A stretch of 10,522 nucleotides of DNA, taken from the NCBI GenBank assembly GCA_020217165.1, contig JAIWOE010000134.1, positions 1 through 10,522 on the forward strand. Direction: 5' to 3'. The position numbers were made by a program, and so were the translations under genes. The notes beneath the pieces were generated by a model. The model was not told the DNA's origin. It saw nothing but the letters and a program-made list of their open reading frames with translations, and searched no databases. This DNA is from Desulfovibrio sp. (GTDB lineage: Bacteria > Desulfobacterota > Desulfovibrionia > Desulfovibrionales > Desulfovibrionaceae). This document shows, piece by piece, positions 7,126 through 10,522 of the stretch; position 1 is the first letter of the stretch; every line of letters begins with the position of its first letter.

Positions 7126-8679
7126 TTACAGCCTTTGTGCCTCCCTGGCCCGGCGCAACCGGCGCGCCAATGCACGCGTCAGCAACAGCGCCTCGGGCAC
7201 TCGCAGGGCCGTGGCTCCCAGACAGAATATAGTGGCCCAGACGGGGATGCAGGCCACCCGCACCCAGGATGGCGGCGGTAGAATTGTCTCCGCCCAGGCG
7301 ATGCCCCCAGCCATGACCAACCCGGCCGCCGCCACGCGGATCAGCCACAGGATATCCTCCCGGGTGGCGCGCCACGTGTTGCCCCAGGCCAGCAGCAGGG
7401 CCTGGGCCCAGGCGCCGCACACCAGGGCCATGGCCGGGGTGTGCTGCCCTGCCACCCATTCCAGACTGCCTTCCGCCGCCAGAAAGGCCGCCACCCCAAG
7501 CCCCCCGGCGTACACGGCCAATCGGTGCCTGCCCCGGGCATAGGTGGCCGCCAACAGTGGCCGCGCCAGGGCCAAGGCCGGCAAGGCCAGGGCAAACCAG
7601 CGCAGCATGGTTGTGGTGAGGAGTACGCCTGCCTCGCCAAATTCCCCCCGGCCAAAGAGCACCGCCACCACCGGCTGCGCCAGCAGCCACAATCCTGCCG
7701 CAGCTGGCAAGGCCATGAGCAGACTCAGGCGCATGGCGCCACGCAAGGCGCCCTCGAAGCCGGCGTGCTCACCCCGCGCGTGCAGGGCTGCGAGTTCTGG
7801 CAAGGCCACGGTGGAAATGGCCACACCGGCCAATCCCAAGGGGAATTGCAGCAACCTGTCTGCATAATACAAGGCGCTGACAGTGCCCACGCCCAGGGAC
7901 GCCCCCCGGAACGAGGCCAGCATAAGCATGATCTGAAAGGCCGAGGCCCCCAGCATGGCCGGCGCCACTTCCCGTCCCACCCGGGCCAGGGCCGGGGACC
8001 GCATGGGCGCGGGACCTCGCCAGGTGAATCCAGCCGCACGCAGAGACGGCAACTGCATCCAGACTTGCGCGCCTCCCGCAACCAGCAGCCCCCCGGCCAG
8101 ACACACAGCCACATCCAGCCCCAGGGCTGCTCCCACTCCCGCCGCCAGAATCAGGGTCACATTGAGCATGCAGGGCGACAGGGCCGGTGTGAGAAATCGG
8201 CCCAGGACATGCAACATGCTGATGCAGATGCCGGCCACCACCGTAATGGGCAGATACGGCAGGCAGATGGCCAGCAGTTGTGCCGCGCCATCCACCTGCG
8301 CGCCGTCATTCCCGAGCCCTGGCGCAAGCAGACGGACGAGGCCGCCGGCATGGGCCATGCCTAGGAGCGTCAGGGGGGCAAGGACAAGGCAAGCCCAGCA
8401 CAGCAGGCTACGGCCCAGCCTGAACATGGCATCCGGGCCGCCACTGCCGTGCGCCTGGGCCAGGGCCGGCCCGGCGGCCATGGAAAAAGCCCCCTCTGCC
8501 AGCATCCGGCGCGTGGCTTCGGGGACGCGAAAGGCCACAAAAAAGGCGTCGGCCGCGGGGCCCGCCCCCAGGGCCATGGCCACCACCATATCCCGGATGA
8601 ATCCCAGGATGCGGCTGGCAAGGGTGGCTCCGGCCACCACACCGGCCCTGCGAAGGCGAGTCCCAGCGGCATCAGCCAT
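7126..8679 (-). CDS. murJ: Lipid II flippase MurJ (MviN family)
   Basis: This 517-residue multi-span inner-membrane protein of the MOP superfamily moves lipid II to the periplasmic side for peptidoglycan assembly. The N-terminal signature is clear: SRILGFIRD at 22-30 (Arg23, Arg29, Asp30, equivalent to E. coli Arg18, Arg24, Asp25), then ADAFFVAFRVPEATRRMLAE, with the arginine pair corresponding to the essential cavity arginines. YYADRLLQFPLG in the middle matches the YYADRL segment of the family. Hydrophobic segments continue to about residue 500, consistent with 14 helices, and the length fits the family. No Shine-Dalgarno is evident before the ATG at 8679, yet no other in-frame start keeps the N-terminal motif. 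The gap to the divergent small gene is only 35 bp, so its promoter should lie inside that gene. There is no good intrinsic terminator after the stop. Confidence 0.94.
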   Translation of the reverse strand: MADAAGTRLRRAGVVAGATLASRILGFIRDMVVAMALGAGPAADAFFVAFRVPEATRRMLAEGAFSMAAGPALAQAHGSGGPDAMFRLGRSLLCWACLVLAPLTLLGMAHAGGLVRLLAPGLGNDGAQVDGAAQLLAICLPYLPITVVAGICISMLHVLGRFLTPALSPCMLNVTLILAAGVGAALGLDVAVCLAGGLLVAGGAQVWMQLPSLRAAGFTWRGPAPMRSPALARVGREVAPAMLGASAFQIMLMLASFRGASLGVGTVSALYYADRLLQFPLGLAGVAISTVALPELAALHARGEHAGFEGALRGAMRLSLLMALPAAAGLWLLAQPVVAVLFGRGEFGEAGVLLTTTMLRWFALALPALALARPLLAATYARGRHRLAVYAGGLGVAAFLAAEGSLEWVAGQHTPAMALVCGAWAQALLLAWGNTWRATREDILWLIRVAAAGLVMAGGIAWAETILPPPSWVRVACIPVWATIFCLGATALRVPEALLLTRALARRLRRAREAQRL

Positions 8680-8700
8680 GGTGTTTTCGCGCCATTGCTG

Positions 8701-8716
8701 ATAGGCTAACGCCTAT
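8701..8716. repeat. Perfect 6-bp inverted repeat in the murJ divergent gap
   Basis: ATAGGC (8701-8706) and GCCTAT (8711-8716) are separated by TAAC. The second arm runs into the ATG at 8715 of the small rightward gene. The first arm includes the only Shine-Dalgarno-like bases (ATAGG) of that gene. It could be a binding site for a dimeric regulator or an RNA hairpin that hides the start. Confidence 0.55.
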
Positions 8717-9035
8717 GAGCAAGCCAGCCCTGCGAGTGTATGGCACCCTGTTCGGGGTGCCCCGTCCGGTGTTCGAGGCCCTGAAAGACCGCTTTGGATT
8801 CGAGGTGGAAACCTGGCATGACGGCAAGTACGAGTTGGAATACGAAGGCAACTGGTGCGATGTGGACGGTCTGGCCGAGGCATTGCCCGAGGCGGTGACC
8901 CCTGAGATGGAGGGCAAGATTGATGCCATCGACCAGCACGCCTGGACACTGACGCGCATTACCGTGGCAGGGGGCCGGGTGACCGTCCGAACCATCTCTT
9001 GCGACGACCCCCTGGAAAAATACCGGATGGAGTGA
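8715..9035 (+). CDS. Small acidic protein of unknown function
   Basis: This 106-residue protein matches no family I recognise. It is acidic and rich in aromatic residues, with alternating strand-like and helix-like stretches: RVYGTLFGV (7-15), VFEALKDRFGFEVETW (19-34), YELEYEGNW (39-47), and a C-terminal two-strand pattern TLTRITVAGGRVTVRTISC (78-96). Two cysteines (Cys48, Cys96) are too far apart to form an obvious metal knuckle. There is no signal peptide or membrane segment, so it is probably cytosolic. Codon use and GC content match the neighbours, which supports a real native gene. The ribosome site is weak (ATAGG, 9 nt before the ATG) and sits in an inverted repeat. It is divergent from murJ over 35 bp and convergent with the UPF0434-like gene. 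Function cannot be inferred. Confidence 0.75.
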   Translation: MSKPALRVYGTLFGVPRPVFEALKDRFGFEVETWHDGKYELEYEGNWCDVDGLAEALPEAVTPEMEGKIDAIDQHAWTLTRITVAGGRVTVRTISCDDPLEKYRME

Positions 9036-9065
9036 CCTGCAGCAGCACGCCTCCGGTGGTGCAAG

Positions 9066-9272
9066 CTAGGCAGACGTCGCCTGGCGCTTGCCTGCCTTCC
9101 AATCCACCAGGGGAATGGCTTCTTCCGGCAGCATGACCGGGATTTCGTCGCGGATGGGATAAACCATTCCCGTGGCCTCGCAGATCAGCCCGTCTTCTTC
9201 TGGGGTGAGGGTCAGGGGCTGTTTGGATACGGGGTCCACCAAAATGTCAAGCAATTCCTTGTTGAATGCCAT
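9066..9272 (-). CDS. UPF0434/Trm112-like small protein lacking zinc cysteines
   Basis: This 68-residue protein follows the Trm112/YcaR (UPF0434) pattern: KELLDILVDPVSKQPL (5-20), an acidic turn, LICEATGMVYPIRDEIPVML (29-48), then a short charged tail. The strongest family mark is the 'Y/FPIRD.IPVML' block at 38-48. In typical members the first loop is CPxC, which binds zinc; here it reads DPVS, and only Cys31 remains, so the zinc site is absent. Trm112-type proteins act as activators or partners of methyltransferases; the role of bacterial UPF0434 proteins is poorly known. The start at 9272 is set by AGGAGG (9280-9285) 7 nt upstream. It is separated from the QmoD-like gene by an intrinsic terminator, so it probably has its own promoter, which I could not identify convincingly. 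Confidence 0.85.
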   Translation of the reverse strand: MAFNKELLDILVDPVSKQPLTLTPEEDGLICEATGMVYPIRDEIPVMLPEEAIPLVDWKAGKRQATSA

Positions 9273-9333
9273 GGATGTTCCTCCTGTGGGCTGGTGATGA
9301 CACAGCCCGCCCCGCCTTTGCAAGCACCAACAA

Positions 9334-9367
9334 AAACGGCCAGGAGCACATGAACTCCTGGCCGTTT
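9334..9367 (-). terminator. Intrinsic terminator of the qmo operon
   Basis: A perfect 13-bp inverted repeat (AAACGGCCAGGAG at 9334-9346, CTCCTGGCCGTTT at 9355-9367) with an 8-base loop lies 24 bp past the stop of the QmoD-like gene. On the minus strand the second arm ends in TTT, and two more T (9333-9332) continue the run to five. It closes the qmo transcript and separates it from the UPF0434-like gene. Confidence 0.9.
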
Positions 9368-9391
9368 GCAATGGTGTGCCAACAAGTTGAA

Positions 9392-10132
9392 TTAGAAGCC
9401 GAACCCGTCGCTGCTGGGCCCGGAGGCGCCGAAGCCGAAGTCGTCAGGCACAGCCGAGCCCTCTTCAGCAGGAGCGGCTTCTGCCGTTGCCTCACCGCCG
9501 GCCGTGGCGGCAGCGCCGGCCACCGCGCCCAGGGGCACGGAAGCCACGGCGTCCTTCAGGGCCTTGGTGACGATTTCCTTGATGGTGGCGTTGATGTCAT
9601 CCTCGGCCACGGGCACCATACCCTTGAAGGCAGCCACCTGGGCCTTGAGGTCGGCCACTTCCTTGGTCAGGCTGTCCACCTTGCCCTTGAGCTGAGTGGC
9701 TTCCTTTTCAAACTTCTCGGCCTTGGCCTTGTACGGCGCCATTTCAGCCACCTGGGCTTCCATGCCTGCAACCTTGGCCTGGGCTTCCGCCACGGCCGCG
9801 TTGCTGGCGGCGATCTTATCCAGCACCATGGAAATTCCGGCCATCTCATCGGCGGGAATTGCTTCCAGGGAGGCATTCTCGCCGCCCAGGCGAGCGAATT
9901 CCTTCTTCAGCCACTCATCATAGATGGCGGCGGGGTCCAGCACCGTATGCATCAGGGCCGGCAGCTGGCTTCCCAGCCAGGCCTTCACCAGGGGACGGAC
10001 CAGGGTGGCTTCATATTCGCACAGGCTGCGCCCGGTCAGGAACTCCATGAGCTCCTTCTGTCCCGCGCTGCCTTTGCCGGTCCAGAGGGCCAGGATGGTT
10101 TCCATCTTCACCATCATGCGATTCTCAGACAT
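9392..10132 (-). CDS. qmoD: QmoD-like coiled-coil protein downstream of qmoC
   Basis: This 246-residue soluble protein has three visible parts. The N-terminal region (1-100) is helical and contains the only cysteine (Cys38). A long heptad-like segment (about 104-170, rich in Ala, Lys, Glu) is a probable coiled coil. After a short segment (VAEDDINATIKEIVTKALKDAV) comes an Ala/Gly/Glu-rich hinge (199-229) and a terminal peptide with two related motifs, DDFGFG (230-235) and DGFGF (242-246). There is no signal peptide or membrane helix. The assignment rests on position: in Desulfovibrio a conserved promoter-distal gene follows qmoABC, whose complex links the quinone pool to APS reductase in sulfate respiration. 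The start has GGAGG (10139-10143) 6 nt upstream, and the gap to qmoC is 66 bp. The biochemical role is unknown; it may assist Qmo assembly or its contact with APS reductase. Confidence 0.72.
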   Translation of the reverse strand: MSENRMMVKMETILALWTGKGSAGQKELMEFLTGRSLCEYEATLVRPLVKAWLGSQLPALMHTVLDPAAIYDEWLKKEFARLGGENASLEAIPADEMAGISMVLDKIAASNAAVAEAQAKVAGMEAQVAEMAPYKAKAEKFEKEATQLKGKVDSLTKEVADLKAQVAAFKGMVPVAEDDINATIKEIVTKALKDAVASVPLGAVAGAAATAGGEATAEAAPAEEGSAVPDDFGFGASGPSSDGFGF

Positions 10133-10162
10133 TGTGGGCCTCCAATTGGAACATGCTTGATG

Positions 10163-10186
10163 CGTGCGCGGCCTGCGCCGCGTGCG
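10163..10186 (-). repeat. GC-rich inverted repeat between qmoC and the QmoD-like gene
   Basis: The gap holds CGCGGC (10167-10172) and GCCGCG (10177-10182) around a 4-base loop, flanked by two further complementary C/G pairs after mismatches. No T-run follows, so it is unlikely to terminate. A hairpin between cistrons could protect or define the 3' end of the upstream message. Confidence 0.4.
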
Positions 10187-10198
10187 TCGCGTGTATGG

Positions 10199-10522
10199 TT
10201 AGACAGCCTTGCGGCCCAGGTACCGAGCATATGCCAGCGCCGCCGTCCGGTAGACCATGTGGCCCAGTTTGGACCAGGGCAGGTAGGCGATGAGCATGAA
10301 CACCGACACCAGGTGCAGATAGTACACCGGGTAGGCCAGGTATTTAATGTTCATCAGCCGGAAGATCTGACTGCCCATGCCCGTGAGAAACACCACCCAG
10401 ATGACGCCCAGCAGGTACCAGTCATAGAAGGTGGACACGTGTTTGGCCTTATCCTTGATGATGCGGCTCACGGTGAGGCCCACCAGGCCAACCACCAGCA
10501 GCAAGGCGCCGAAGTTGGCCAG
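10199..10522 (-). CDS. qmoC: QmoC-type heme-b membrane subunit, C-terminal part
   Basis: The last 107 codons are present; the 5' part lies beyond the right edge. The visible part has three hydrophobic segments: an opening segment LVVGLVGLTVSRI, then WYLLGVIWVVFLTGMGSQIFRL, then YPVYYLHLVSVFMLIAYLPWSKLGHMVYR. The last resembles the NarI/HdrE-like cytochrome b fold, with histidines in YLHLVSV and KLGHMVYR as likely heme ligands. In QmoC this domain follows an iron-sulfur domain that is not visible here. The complex carries electrons from menaquinol toward APS reductase at the inner membrane. The call could also suit another HdrE/NarI/DsrM-like subunit. The identity rests on the hydrophobic pattern and on the QmoD-like gene 66 bp downstream. 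Confidence 0.75.
   Translation of the reverse strand: MANFGALLLVVGLVGLTVSRIIKDKAKHVSTFYDWYLLGVIWVVFLTGMGSQIFRLMNIKYLAYPVYYLHLVSVFMLIAYLPWSKLGHMVYRTAALAYARYLGRKAV

Noticed and set aside
7441..8364. 307-codon plus-strand frame over murJ
   Set aside because: Gln/Gly/His-rich shadow of MurJ without motifs.
9042..9062. Possible bidirectional terminator between the unknown gene and the UPF0434-like gene (GCAC...GTGC)
   Set aside because: The stem is only four good pairs plus two inner pairs around a mismatch, with no T-run on either strand.
9295..9323. TTGCAA as a -35 box for the UPF0434-like gene
   Set aside because: The base run at the right spacing (TCATCA) does not resemble a -10 element.

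Overview
This GC-rich window most likely comes from a sulfate-reducing deltaproteobacterium of the Desulfovibrionaceae. The strongest pointer is at the right edge. There, the C-terminal part of a QmoC-like heme-b membrane subunit is followed by a QmoD-like coiled-coil protein, the gene order found downstream of aprBA-qmoABC in Desulfovibrio. The species cannot be fixed from the sequence alone. Everything here looks chromosomal and mostly housekeeping: I see no insertion sequence, phage gene, CRISPR array or toxin/defence module.

Left part (1-1233). A partial MoaD/ThiS-like sulfur-carrier gene and a single-domain HPt phosphotransfer gene form a tight minus-strand pair (TGATG overlap). They diverge from a stand-alone CheY-like receiver gene. 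HPt and receiver could be two links of one phosphorelay whose kinase lies elsewhere.

Middle (1313-6896). An M50 site-2 protease gene and trpS run rightward as a probable operon. On the opposite strand murA (first step of peptidoglycan synthesis) is followed after 27 bp by comEC (DNA uptake channel). The 3' ends of trpS and comEC overlap by 20 bp. To the right of murA lies a complete tRNA-His gene with a plausible promoter and a near-perfect intrinsic terminator.

Right part (7126-10522). murJ (lipid II flippase) reads leftward, so two cell-wall genes, murA and murJ, flank tRNA-His. murJ is divergent, over only 35 bp, from a small acidic protein gene of unknown function, and a perfect 6-bp inverted repeat lies in that gap. 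Next come a UPF0434/Trm112-like gene that has lost the usual zinc-ligand cysteines, a 13-bp-stem intrinsic terminator, the QmoD-like gene and the partial qmoC.

I did not find a clear new multi-gene system. The most interesting signals are the C-terminal tail of the QmoD-like protein (Ala/Glu-rich hinge plus duplicated D-G/F-G-F peptide), the cysteine-free UPF0434 protein, the palindrome in the murJ/unknown-gene divergent gap, and the divergent HPt/receiver pair.
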